Below the pieces are notes generated by a model, which made no database searches, was not told where the DNA came from, and saw nothing but the letters and a program-made list of their open reading frames with translations. Made by a program: the position numbers and the translations under genes. A stretch of DNA of 64,000 nucleotides from Microbulbifer sp. SAOS-129_SWC (GTDB lineage Bacteria > Pseudomonadota > Gammaproteobacteria > Pseudomonadales > Cellvibrionaceae). Positions 18,678-28,100 of this stretch are shown piece after piece. The stretch is taken from positions 186,001 through 250,000 of the forward strand of contig NZ_CP155567.1 in the NCBI RefSeq assembly GCF_039696035.1, in the 5' to 3' direction. The first letter of the stretch is position 1. Each line of letters starts with the position of its first letter.

Positions 18678-19592
18678 ATGAGTGTACGCTTTGACGGCCA
18701 GGTGGCCATCGTAACCGGCGCCGGCAACGGGCTCGGAAAATCTCACGCGCTGGCACTGGCCGCGCGCGGTGCAAAAGTCGTGGTCAACGACCTCGGCGGC
18801 GCCCGCGACGGCAGCGGCGCCTCCTCCGCGGCCGCACAGGCGGTGGTGCGTGAAATCGAGGCCAATGGTGGCGAGGCGCTTGCACACGGCGCCAACGTTG
18901 CCAGGTACGACGAAGTCCAGGACATGGTGCAGCAGGCCATGGACAAGTGGGGGCGCGTCGACATCCTGATCAATAACGCCGGCATCCTGCGCGACAAGAC
19001 CTTCGCCAAGATGGAGCTGGCCGATTTCCAGCTGGTCATGGACGTGCATGTGATGGGCTCCGTGAACTGCACCAAGGCAGTGTGGGAAATCATGCGCGCG
19101 CAGAACTACGGCCGCATCGTCATGACCACCTCATCGAGCGGCATGTACGGCAACTTCGGCCAGTCCAACTACGGCGCGGCGAAAATGGCGGTGCTGGGCT
19201 TTATGAACACCCTGGTGCTGGAAGGGGGCAAATACGATATCCGGGTCAACGCGCTGTCACCAACCGCCGGCACCCGCATGACCGAAGACCTGATGCCGCC
19301 GGAGATGCTGGCGATGCTCACCCCGGAAGCGGTGACCGCAGGCGCCCTGACCCTGTGTCACAAGGATGCGCCAAACCGCTTCATCCTCTGCGCCGGTGCC
19401 GGCGGCTATGCCAGCACCCGCCTGTTCGAAACGGCCGGCACTTTTATTCCGGCCGACGAGCAGAGCCCGGAGGCCGTGATCCAAAACTGGGACAAAATCT
19501 GCGACCAGAGTGCCCAGGCGGAACTCACCTCCGGCGCCGGGCAGACCGAGAAGTTCCTCACCATGGCCATGGCCCACACACAGCCGGCCTGA
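18678..19592 (+). CDS. SDR dehydrogenase, hydroxyacyl-CoA dehydrogenase type
   Basis: 304 residues. The Rossmann motif TGAGNGLGKSHALALA and VVVNDLGG indicate NAD(P) binding. NNAGILRDKTFAKM and SNYGAAKMAVLG supply the catalytic Ser-Tyr-Lys set. The NDLGGxxDG style is typical of the dehydrogenase domain of multifunctional enzyme type 2 (HSD17B4-like), matching an (R)-3-hydroxyacyl-CoA substrate from the MaoC hydratase. It is last in the operon. A thiolase is missing nearby. Confidence 0.92.
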   Translation: MSVRFDGQVAIVTGAGNGLGKSHALALAARGAKVVVNDLGGARDGSGASSAAAQAVVREIEANGGEALAHGANVARYDEVQDMVQQAMDKWGRVDILINNAGILRDKTFAKMELADFQLVMDVHVMGSVNCTKAVWEIMRAQNYGRIVMTTSSSGMYGNFGQSNYGAAKMAVLGFMNTLVLEGGKYDIRVNALSPTAGTRMTEDLMPPEMLAMLTPEAVTAGALTLCHKDAPNRFILCAGAGGYASTRLFETAGTFIPADEQSPEAVIQNWDKICDQSAQAELTSGAGQTEKFLTMAMAHTQPA

Positions 19593-19739
19593 TTCAGGCC
19601 GCGTATTGTGCCTGGCGCGCGCTTAAGTCTTGATGTACGGAATATAGGTTTCGATATCGCGAAAGGGATCATCGTTGCCAGAAATTCGACTTTGATCATC
19701 CCTGGCGCTAAACGAGATACCGGCGGCTGCGCTACCTCT

Positions 19740-20160
19740 GGGGCGAACGGCGGTTCGAATCTGGGCCCTGGGGTAATCCAGATGCGAAAGGGTCGCTGCG
19801 ATAGCGGGGAGTTTGGGTCCGCTGTGCGGGCCCCGCCCCAGAGGATTAGCTCCCTGCGGTCGCTGTTCTCCGGTGGCTGCGCCACCTCCGGGTCGAACGG
19901 AGGTTCGATTCTTGGCGCTGGGGTAATCCAGATGCGAAAGGGCCACTGCGAGGGCGGCGCTTATAGAAGGTGCTGTGATAGCGGGAAGTTTGGGCCCGCT
20001 GTGCGGGCCTCCGCCCCAGAGGATGCGCTCCCGTTGGTCGCGGCCCTACGCTGCGCTCCGGGTCGAACGGAGGTTCGAATCTGGGCCCTGGGGCACCCCA
20101 TATACGAAAAGACCACCGCGAGGGTGGTCTTTTCGTATATGGCCCGCCCCAGAGGATTCG
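19740..20160. repeat. Tandem tRNA-tail-derived inverted repeats downstream of tRNA-Arg
   Basis: About three degenerate units. The block GCCCCAGAGGAT recurs at 19835, 20013 and 20146 (spacings 178 and 133 bases); the last copy is the 3' part of tRNA-Arg itself. The block GAACGGAGGTTCGA (GAACGGCGGTTCGA in the first copy) recurs at 19745, 19895 and 20065 (150 and 170 apart), in the other orientation. Each unit is thus an inverted pair of tRNA-3'-end-like segments around a hairpin. An open frame through this region is not gene-like. E. coli tyrT is followed by comparable 178-base tail repeats; descent from one source is not implied. Bases 19593-19739 show nothing else. Confidence 0.75.
20098..20142 (-). 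terminator. Terminator/perfect inverted repeat after tRNA-Arg
   Basis: Two 20-base arms, CCATATACGAAAAGACCACC and its complement, are separated by five bases. On the minus strand it begins at the CCA end of tRNA-Arg and contains a GC-rich stem with a T run, so it should terminate the tRNA transcript. It is the best-preserved unit of the repeat array. Confidence 0.85.
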
Positions 20161-20216
20161 AACCTCTGACCTTCGCCTCCGGAGGGCGACGCTCTATCCA
20201 GCTGAGCTAGGGGCGG
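20140..20216 (-). tRNA. tRNA-Arg, anticodon CCG
   Basis: A complete 77-base cloverleaf including encoded CCA. Acceptor CCGCCCC/GGGGCGG has 7 pairs, followed by discriminator G and CCA. The D arm is GCTC/GAGC. Anticodon stem TCGCC/GGCGA holds loop CTCCGGA, giving anticodon CCG for CGG codons. The T arm AGAGG/CCTCT has loop TTCGAAT. It is a single tRNA gene followed by an unusual repeat array. Confidence 0.97.
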
Positions 20217-20262
20217 GAAACCTGATTTTATCGACAGGGCCAGAGCCCTGTGCGGGACGCGG

Positions 20263-20291
20263 ATTATACAGAAGGGGCGGGGTGCAGGAAA
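20263..20291 (-). promoter_or_regulatory. Promoter of tRNA-Arg
   Basis: Perfect TATAAT on the minus strand at 20268-20263 with a weak TTTCCT 17 bases upstream. The GC-rich bases after the -10 fit a growth-rate-controlled tRNA promoter. It lies about 47 bases before the mature 5' end. Confidence 0.65.
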
Positions 20292-20319
20292 GCGGATTCG
20301 GGGGGCGCCGGGGCTGGCT

Positions 20320-20348
20320 TTCGCTGGACGCTGCGGATTGCGTATAAT
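20320..20348 (+). promoter_or_regulatory. Possible promoter of the cytochrome c5 gene
   Basis: Perfect TATAAT at 20343-20348; TTCGCT 17 bases upstream is a weak -35. It lies 75 bases before the cytochrome start. Confidence 0.5.
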
Positions 20349-20422
20349 GACTGGCTGGTAGAGGTACGCGGCGAATTGCCGGAAGTCTACGGAGCTGCAG
20401 GAGCGGCCATTAGGGGGAATCC

Positions 20423-20845
20423 ATGAAAATGATTGTGAGTCTGGTGGCGGCGCTGACCGTTGGTGCGGCCGCTGCGATGGCGCAGGCGCCGTCGGTAGAC
20501 AAGGAAATCGCCGAGCGTATCGCACCGGTGGACAAGACCTGTATGCAGGGAGACAAGTGTGCCGCTGCGGTTGCGGCAGCACCGGCTGCGTCAGGCGGCG
20601 CTCCGCGCAGTGGCGAGGCGATCTTCAAGGCCCACTGCACTACCTGCCACACCCCGGGTGCCGCCGGCGCACCCAAGTTCGGCAACGCTGCCGACTGGGC
20701 ACCGCGCATCGCCAAGGGCATGGACACGCTCTACACCCACGCGATCAACGGCTTCAATGCCATGCCGCCGCGCGGCCTGTGTACCGATTGCAGCGATGAC
20801 GAAGTGAAAGGGGCTGTGGACTATATGACGTCGCACAGCAAGTAA
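20423..20845 (+). CDS. Cytochrome c5-type periplasmic cytochrome
   Basis: 140 residues with a signal peptide ending near AMAQA, an Ala-rich linker and a class I cytochrome c domain. CTTCH is the haem c attachment motif; the axial Met is in FNAMPPRG. CTDC near the C-terminus matches the disulfide typical of cytochrome c5. It would carry electrons in the periplasm. A hairpin AAGTAAGC/GCTTACTT overlaps the stop codon, and a strong terminator follows. Confidence 0.93.
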   Translation: MKMIVSLVAALTVGAAAAMAQAPSVDKEIAERIAPVDKTCMQGDKCAAAVAAAPAASGGAPRSGEAIFKAHCTTCHTPGAAGAPKFGNAADWAPRIAKGMDTLYTHAINGFNAMPPRGLCTDCSDDEVKGAVDYMTSHSK

Positions 20846-20868
20846 GCGACTGCTTACTTCAGAGATTT

Positions 20869-20896
20869 AAAGGCCGCTCACTGAGCGGCCTTTTTT
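20869..20896 (+). terminator. Terminator after cytochrome c5
   Basis: AGGCCGCTCA (20871-20880) pairs with TGAGCGGCCT (20882-20891), followed by T's to 20896. Preceding AAA allows weak use for the opposite strand. Confidence 0.9.
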
Positions 20897-20972
20897 GTTT
20901 GCGCTGGGGGAACCGGCGTTGCTTGCTACACCGGCGCGGCCGTTGCTACAAGGTTTCCGACGGCCTGGGAAC

Positions 20973-23006
20973 TCAGTCAAACATACTCAACAGCGATCCC
21001 AGCGTCTCCTCGCCCTTGGCCTGGTTCTGTTCCGGGGTCGCCTTGCCAAAGCCCTCGAACTCGCAGTCCTCCGGCGGCAGCTCGTCGAGGAAGCGGCTGG
21101 GCGTGGTGTCCTGGTTCTCGCCGAACTGTTTGCGTTTGCCGGCCAGGGTCATGGTCAGGGTGCGCTGCGCGCGGGTGATGCCGACGTAGGTGAGGCGGCG
21201 TTCTTCCTCGATATTTTCGTCCTCGATGCTGTTGCGGTGCGGCAGCAGGTTTTCCTCCATGCCGATCATGAACACATGCGGGAACTCCAGGCCCTTGGCG
21301 GCGTGCAGGGTCATCAGGCTGACCTTGTCGGTGGCCTCTTCCTCTTCCTGGCGCTCGAGCATGTCGCGCAGGATCAGTTTGGAGATGGCCTGTTCCAGGC
21401 GCACGTCCTGCTCCAGCTCGTCGTCGGTGCCCTCCATGATCTTGTTCAGGCTTTCCAGCAGCCAGTAGACATTCTCCATGCGCTTCTCGGCGACCTTCTC
21501 GCTGCTGGCGTTCTGTGACAGCCAGCCGGGGTAGTCGATATCGTCGAGCATTTCTCTCAAGGCGGCATCGGGGCTGTTGTCACGGCAGTTGCGCTGTACG
21601 CCCTCGAGCCACAGGGAGAAGCGGTTCAGGCGTTCGTAGCCCTGTTCATTGATATGCTCCTTGAAGCCGATCTCGGAGCAGGCGCTGAACATGGAGATCT
21701 CGCGGCCCTTGGCATAGTTGCCCAGCGCCTCCAGGGTGCTGGTGCCGATCTGCCGGCGCGGGGTGTTGATGATGCGCAGGAAGGCGTTGTCGTCGTCTGG
21801 GTTCACCAGCAAACGCAGGTAGGCCATGATGTCCTTAATCTCGGCGCGGGCGAAGAAGCTGGTGCCGCCGGACATCTGGTAGGGAATCTGGTGTTCCTGC
21901 AGCTTCATTTCGATAAGCCGCGCCTGGTGGTTGCCGCGGTAGAGCACGGCGAAGTCCATGAACCTGGCGCTGCGGCGCGCCTTCTGCAGGAAGATTTCGT
22001 TAGCGACCCGCTCGGCTTCCTCGTTCTCGTTGGCCACCTTGAGTACGCGGATCTCCTCACCGAGGCCGCGATCGGACCACAGCGCCTTGTCGAACTCGTG
22101 TGGGTTGTGCGCGATCAGGTGGTTGGCCACCTTGAGGATACGGCTGGTAGAGCGGTAGTTCTGCTCCAGTTTGATCAGTATCAGGTTGGGGAAGTCCTGC
22201 TTGAGCAGGCTCATGTTTTCCGGGCGCGCGCCGCGCCAGGCGTAGATCGACTGGTCGTCGTCGCCCACTACGGTTAGGCCGCCGCGGCCGCCCACCAATA
22301 ATTTCACCAGCAGGTACTGGGAGTTGTTGGTGTCCTGGTACTCGTCCACCAGCAGGTAGCGGATCTTGCGGCGCCAGCGCTGCAGCAGTTCCGGGTCGGA
22401 ATCGAATAGCTGCACGGGGATCAGGATCAGGTCGTCGAAGTCCACCGCGTTGTAGGCCTTGAGTGCGTCGCAGTAGCGGCCGTAAGCCAGCGCAATGGCC
22501 TGCTCCCCAGGGCTGGCGGCCGCTTCCAGGGCGCGCTTGGGGGTGAGCATGTCGTTCTTCCAGTTGGAAATCTGGTTCTGTACCCGGTCGAGCAGGTCGG
22601 TGTCCAGATCGCCGTCGCGCAGCATCAGTTCCTTGATCAGCGCGCGCGCGTCCTCGGCGTCGAAGATGGAGAAGCCCGGCTTGAAGCCGGCCGCACGGTA
22701 CTCCTTGCGCAGGATATTCAGGCCCAGGTTGTGGAAGGTGGACACGGTCAGGCCGTGGCTGGCCTTGGAACGCTTGCCGTCCGGCCCCGCCAGCAGCTTG
22801 CCCACCCGCTCCTTCATCTCGCGGGCGGCCTTGTTGGTGAAGGTCAGCGCGGCGATGTTGCGCGCGGCATAGCCGCACTCCTCGATCAGGTAGGCGATCT
22901 TGCGCGTGATCACGCTGGTCTTGCCGGAGCCGGCGCCGGCGAGCACCAGGCAGGGGCCGTCGATATACTTCACCGCCTCCGCCTGGCGGGGGTTCAGCTT
23001 AGACAT
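20973..23006 (-). CDS. rep: ATP-dependent DNA helicase Rep
   Basis: 677 residues, the length of Rep rather than of UvrD. It is a superfamily 1A 3'-5' helicase that helps forks past obstacles. The Walker A AGAGSGKTSVI is at about 22-32, followed by LTFTNKAAREMKERV, DEYQDTNNSQY (Walker B), VGDDDQSIYAWRGA and LMTLHAAKGLEFPHVF. The short C-terminal tail ends TLGSLLSMFD. The start ATG at 23006 is well placed. It is single, converging with the cytochrome. Confidence 0.95.
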   Translation of the reverse strand: MSKLNPRQAEAVKYIDGPCLVLAGAGSGKTSVITRKIAYLIEECGYAARNIAALTFTNKAAREMKERVGKLLAGPDGKRSKASHGLTVSTFHNLGLNILRKEYRAAGFKPGFSIFDAEDARALIKELMLRDGDLDTDLLDRVQNQISNWKNDMLTPKRALEAAASPGEQAIALAYGRYCDALKAYNAVDFDDLILIPVQLFDSDPELLQRWRRKIRYLLVDEYQDTNNSQYLLVKLLVGGRGGLTVVGDDDQSIYAWRGARPENMSLLKQDFPNLILIKLEQNYRSTSRILKVANHLIAHNPHEFDKALWSDRGLGEEIRVLKVANENEEAERVANEIFLQKARRSARFMDFAVLYRGNHQARLIEMKLQEHQIPYQMSGGTSFFARAEIKDIMAYLRLLVNPDDDNAFLRIINTPRRQIGTSTLEALGNYAKGREISMFSACSEIGFKEHINEQGYERLNRFSLWLEGVQRNCRDNSPDAALREMLDDIDYPGWLSQNASSEKVAEKRMENVYWLLESLNKIMEGTDDELEQDVRLEQAISKLILRDMLERQEEEEATDKVSLMTLHAAKGLEFPHVFMIGMEENLLPHRNSIEDENIEEERRLTYVGITRAQRTLTMTLAGKRKQFGENQDTTPSRFLDELPPEDCEFEGFGKATPEQNQAKGEETLGSLLSMFD

Positions 23007-23383
23007 GCTGGGCTTACATCTCGGTTCGGGTTAGGGGCGCGATTCTACCAGTGTTGTGGGTAAACCTCGCTTGAGAAGAACTATCGGCCGCTGCGATTCC
23101 ATAGATTGACTACAGGGGCACCTCCAGTCAAAGGCGACCGCTCCGTCGAGTCGGCGCAGTCCATCTGCACCGGCAGAACGTGGACGGACACACACGGTGT
23201 TCAAAAATCACCCAGAAGTGTCGCGCAGCCTGTGGATAACCGGCCAGGATCCACTGATGTATTTTTTTCGCCGGCCACTGGGGGAAAAAATCTTGCGAGT
23301 CGTCTACCTGCGTGGAGAGTCACCCGGAGGGAATCCATCCGGGGCCGGATACAGAATAATTTCAATAAAAATCGAGCGGTGAT
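23007..23383. other. Intergenic region upstream of the ECF sigma gene
   Basis: 377 bases between divergent rep and the sigma factor gene. A-rich sequence lies at 23360-23380 just before the sigma start. I see no RNA gene or clear repeat. It must hold both promoters, but none is convincing by eye. Confidence 0.5.
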
Positions 23384-23941
23384 ATGGCGAATGATGAGGC
23401 GCTGGCGGACATCTTTATGCGGGTCCGCGGCAGTCTGGCGCGGCTGGTTTCGAGCATAGCGCCACCCAGGGAAATCGAGGATATCGTCCAGGAGACCTAT
23501 GTGCGGGTCTGCCAGGCGGCGCGGCAGGGCGCCATTGAACAGCCGCGCTCGTTTATGCTGCGCACTGCGCGCAATCTGGCGCTCGACTACGTCAAGCGCT
23601 CCGAGTCGCGGCTGTCGGTGAGCTTGGATGAGGAACTCGATCTCGGGATGGATCTCGGCCCGGCGACGGATCACACCTACGAGGTGGTGGCCAGTCGCGA
23701 GGAATTCGCGCACTTCTGCGAGGCGGTGCGGCAACTGCCGGTACAGTGCCGCCGCGTGTTTGTGCTGAAAAAGGTCTACGGCTATTCACAGCGGGAAATT
23801 GCCCGCGAGCTGGATATCAGTGAGAGTACGGTGGAAAAACATATCGCCACAGGGATCAAGCGCTGCACCCTGTTTATGCTGCAGCAGCGCACCAGTGACA
23901 CGCGCGCCGCGCGCAGCGCCGGCAACGGGGGACGCCCATGA
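23384..23941 (+). CDS. ECF sigma factor, FecI-like
   Basis: 185 residues with sigma-70 region 2 (EIEDIVQETYVRVCQ, FMLRTARNLALDYVKR) and region 4 (LPVQCRRVFVLKKVYGYSQREIARELDISESTVEKHI). FecI-type factors transcribe an outer-membrane receptor operon when a receptor-bound substrate signals through FecR. Its stop overlaps the FecR start by four bases (ATGA), and a receptor with an STN domain follows, completing the FecI-FecR-FecA-type set. Confidence 0.94.
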   Translation: MANDEALADIFMRVRGSLARLVSSIAPPREIEDIVQETYVRVCQAARQGAIEQPRSFMLRTARNLALDYVKRSESRLSVSLDEELDLGMDLGPATDHTYEVVASREEFAHFCEAVRQLPVQCRRVFVLKKVYGYSQREIARELDISESTVEKHIATGIKRCTLFMLQQRTSDTRAARSAGNGGRP

Positions 23942-25044
23942 GCAATGTCTACCAGTTGCCCGACCGCGAACGCTGTCTCGAGGAGGCCTGCGAGTGGATC
24001 GCGCGGCTCGACCGCGGCCTCAGCGACACCGAGACCCGCGACCTGCAGCGCTGGCTGGCGGCCGCGCGCGACAACCGCGACACGCTGATAAAGGTGGCCG
24101 AGCTATGGGACAAGATGGACGCGCTGGGGCGCCTTGCCGACCTGTTCCCGGCGCCGGCGCAGAAGGCGCGCCGCCAGCCGTCGTTCGGCCGCCGCTGGCT
24201 GGCCGCGGCCGCCTCGGTATTACTGCTGCTGAGCGCTGCCCTGTGGCAGGCCGGCGCGCTGCCGGGCGCGCATCGCACCGCCAATGTCGATAAGGTGTAC
24301 GAGACGGCGGTCGGTGAGCACTCCACGGTCAACCTGCCGGATGGCTCGGTGCTGGTGCTGAACACCAACAGCCTGGTGCGTGTGCACTACACGCCGGCCA
24401 GCCGCCTGATCGACCTGGACCGCGGCGAGGTGAATGTGCAGGTAGCGCACGACAAGCAGCGCCCGCTCAGCGTCCTCGCCGCCGGCCGCGTGGTGCAGGC
24501 GGTGGGCACCGCGTTCAATGTGCAGCTGCGGCGCGACCGCAGCGTGGAGTTGATTGTCACCGAGGGCCGGGTGCGGGTTGCCGATCGCGAGGACGAGCCC
24601 GACTCCGCCGACCCGCCGCCGCTGCCGGCTACGGCCACGGCCGTATCCCGGGGCGAGCGGCTGATGATGAATGAAAAACGCGGGCCGCCGGAGCAGGTCG
24701 AAAAAATAGCGCCGGCGGAAATGGATGCGAAGCTGTCCTGGCGCAGCGGCAATCTGGTGTTCCACGGCGAACCGCTGGAGAAGGCGGTGGCGGAGATCAG
24801 CCGCTACACTTCGGTGCGCTTCCGCATCGAGGGCGAGCAGCTGAAGCGGGTGCGCGTAGCCGGCCTGTTCCGTACCGGCGACGTAAAGGGGCTGCTGCGC
24901 ACACTGAACGACAATTTCGGTATTGCCAGTGAGCGTATCGACGACCAGACAGTAGTACTGCGTCCGCGCGAAGACAGCAGCGCTGCGGCACTGCCGGAGG
25001 CGCGCGCGGATTCGCCGCGCAGCGCCCATCGCGGTGCGCGCTGA
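23938..25044 (+). CDS. FecR-like anti-sigma/signal transducer
   Basis: 368 residues. The N-terminal cytoplasmic sigma-binding domain (EEACEWIARLDRGLSDTE) is followed by one membrane helix (about 84-105) and a periplasmic FecR domain (LPDGSVLVLNTNSLVRV, RGEVNVQVAHD, GTAFNVQL). The C-terminal part (FHGEPLEKAVAEISRYTSV, LRTLNDNFGI) resembles an STN-like module. It receives the signal from the receptor's STN domain and controls the upstream sigma factor. Four-base overlap with the sigma gene indicates translational coupling. Confidence 0.92.
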   Translation: MSNVYQLPDRERCLEEACEWIARLDRGLSDTETRDLQRWLAAARDNRDTLIKVAELWDKMDALGRLADLFPAPAQKARRQPSFGRRWLAAAASVLLLLSAALWQAGALPGAHRTANVDKVYETAVGEHSTVNLPDGSVLVLNTNSLVRVHYTPASRLIDLDRGEVNVQVAHDKQRPLSVLAAGRVVQAVGTAFNVQLRRDRSVELIVTEGRVRVADREDEPDSADPPPLPATATAVSRGERLMMNEKRGPPEQVEKIAPAEMDAKLSWRSGNLVFHGEPLEKAVAEISRYTSVRFRIEGEQLKRVRVAGLFRTGDVKGLLRTLNDNFGIASERIDDQTVVLRPREDSSAAALPEARADSPRSAHRGAR

Positions 25045-25179
25045 CAAGGCATTCATCCGGCCACCGATCAGGTGGCCAGATTAATAAAAATAACAGAGCA
25101 GGAAAAACAGACACCGGTGAAAAACAGCGAGGCGGTAACCGCCGCAGACAGAAAAAAGAATAACTAGATTAAAAAAACA

Positions 25180-28100
25180 GTGATCCGATGGCGGAAATTT
25201 TTAGCCGAGTCGTCTTCTAACCACGCCGCGAAAACAGCGGCGCCCGGGGGAGACGACAGGGCTATTTTTCAGAGTTTGTCCTTTAGCCTGCTTATGATGA
25301 GTGCTTCATCTGTGCTGGCGGACAGCGCTCGCCTACACGAAACTGAGCTCTTCAATATTCCCCGGCAAAGAGCGGACATCGCGCTCACCGCATTTGCCGA
25401 GCAGGCCGACCTGACCCTGATCTTCCCGTTCGATGATGTGCGGAAAGTACAGGCGCAGCGCTTGGTGGGCAGCTACCCGATCGATGAGGGGGTAGCGATC
25501 CTGCTCGAGGGGACCGGCCTCAAGGCAATGGTGGGTGACGATGGCCAGCTGACAATAACAGCAGGACATCCCATTGGAGGGTCGAGCACAGTGTATAAGA
25601 AGAACCAACTGTCCAGCGCCATTCTTTCGATCATGGCATCCATGATCGGCACCGGCGCAGCGGGCGCCGCCCAGGCGCAGAGCGATGATGCACAGCAGCC
25701 GGGCACCATCGAGGAAGTTTCGGTGACCGGCATCCGCGCGAGTCTGCAGCGCGCCATGGACGTGAAGCGCGATAGCAACGGCGTGGTGGACGCCATCTCC
25801 GCCGAGGATATCGGCAAGTTCCCCGATACCAATGTGGCCGAATCGCTGCAGCGCATCAGCGGTGTGTCCATCGACCGCTCCGGCGGCGAGGGCCAGTTGA
25901 TCACCGTGCGCGGCTTCGGCCCGCAGTTCAACACCGTGCTGGTCAATGGCCGCCAGATGGCCACCGAGAACCAGGGCCGCGAATTCAGCTTCGACACCCT
26001 GGCCTCGGAACTGGTCAAGAGCCTGGCGGTGTACAAGACCTCCACCGCCACCCAGCAGTCCGGCGGTGTCGGCTCTACGGTCAACGTGACCACCGCGCGG
26101 CCGTTCGATTTCAACGGCCTCAAGGTTGCCGGCAGCGTCAAGAGCCTGTACGACGAAAACAGTGGCGACTCCAAGCCGCAGATCTCCGGGCTGGTCAGCA
26201 ACACCTTCGCCGATGGCAAGTTCGGTGTGCTGCTGGCGGTTTCGCGCCAGGAGCGCAGCACGCGCCTGAACCAGGCGCAGACCGACGGCTGGCTCACCAA
26301 TGTGCTCGGCAATGTCGCCCCCAGCGAGATCGACGCCTCCGCCAGCCATTCGGACAACACCTTTATTCCGCAGAACTTCGACACCAAGGTGACCTTCGAG
26401 GAGCGCACCCGCACCGGCGGCAGCCTGGTGCTGCAGTTCGCCCCCACCGATGACCTGCAGATCACCGCCGACGGCATCTACTCCGACTTCGATATCGTCA
26501 CCAACGCCACCTCCTTCGGCCACTGGTTCACCGCCGACAACCTGGAGAACGTGGTGCTGGACGAGAACGGCACCGCCATCGACATGTTCCAGGAAGTGGG
26601 CCACGCGACCGACTTCCACTCGAAGAAATTCGACCGCCTGACCAGCACCTCGCAGTACGGTATCAACGTCAACTGGGATGCGACGGAAAACCTGAACCTC
26701 AGCTTCGACGCCTCCACCTCCGGCGCCAAGCGTGCCGGCAACAACGGCCGCGAGAACCAGCTGTCGCTGATCGGTTACCTGAACCGCTCGCGCCTGCAGA
26801 TACTGCCCGGCGAGACACTGCCTTACTCGAGTGAATTCCAGAGCGCCGATCCGGATATCTACAACGCCGACGGTGTGCAGGCCGGGGTCAGCGACTACCT
26901 GGATCCGAGCAACGGCCGCGCCCACGTGATGCTGCGTCGCGGCTGGGCCACCGACGACCGCGTCAACCAGTACCGCTTCGACGGCGTCTGGGACGAGGGC
27001 AACAGCAGCGGCCTGACCCGCGCCAAGTTCGGCCTGCTCTACTCGCAGGAGACCAAGAGCAACGAATACCTGAGCGACGAAGCCAACGGCGTGCACTGCA
27101 CATTCTGCGGCTATCCGGAAAACGTCGATATCCCCGACAATTTCATGCACGTGTTCGACGCCGGCTCCGACTTCCTCAGCGGTGTCAGCGGTCACCAGCA
27201 TATGACCACCAAGTGGCTGGCCCACGACGGCGAGAAGCTGTTTGCTTACCTGGAGGGAATCGGCGGTATCAGCTACGACGCCGTGCGCCGCAACAATTCT
27301 TACGAGGTGGAGGAGAATGTCCTCGCCAGCTACATGGAACTGGAATTTGCCGGTGAGCTGGCCGGCATGCCACTGACCGCGCACACCGGTGTGCGTGTCG
27401 AGAGCACCAACGTCACTGTCAACGGCACCGAATCGCCGCTGGAAAGCCTGCAGATTCTCGACCAGACCGAGCTGCAGGCAGTGATGGGCGAGCCGCAGTC
27501 GGTCAGCGCCGACAACGATTACCACTCGGTGCTGCCGAATATGGACGTGAAGCTGGAGATCACCGACGAGCTGGTGGCCCGCTTCGCCGCCTCCCGCACC
27601 ATGACCCGGCCGACCCTGGGTCAGCTGTCGCCGGTGTCGGTGCTTAACACCACCCGCCAGGGCGGCAACCTGCGCTCCAGCTCCGGCAACCAGGAACTGG
27701 AGCCCTTCCTGTCCGACAACCTGGATCTGTCGCTGGAGTATTACTACGGCGACAACAGCTATGTGTCGGTGGGCTACTTCCGCAAGGATGTGGATAACTT
27801 CATTATCAGCTCCACGGAAGACCAGACCTTTACCAACAGCGCCGGCCAGCTGGTTACCGATCCGTCCACCGGTGATATCACTTCCATCGCCCCGGGCGAA
27901 GATCCGCAGGACGCGGTGGATCCCAACGACGGCGTGGCGGTGTTCACGCTGACCAAACCGAGTAACGGCGAGAGTGCCGCGGTGGATGGCCTGGAACTGG
28001 CGATGCAGCACAGCTTCGACAGCGGTTTCGGCGTTATCGCCAACGCCACCCTGGTGAACAGCGACGCGGAGCTGAACGTCGACGACGTGACCCAGACCTT

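Noticed and set aside
19608..20210. Open frame across the tRNA-Arg repeat array
   Set aside because: It translates tandem repeats and part of the tRNA; no ribosome site or family resemblance.
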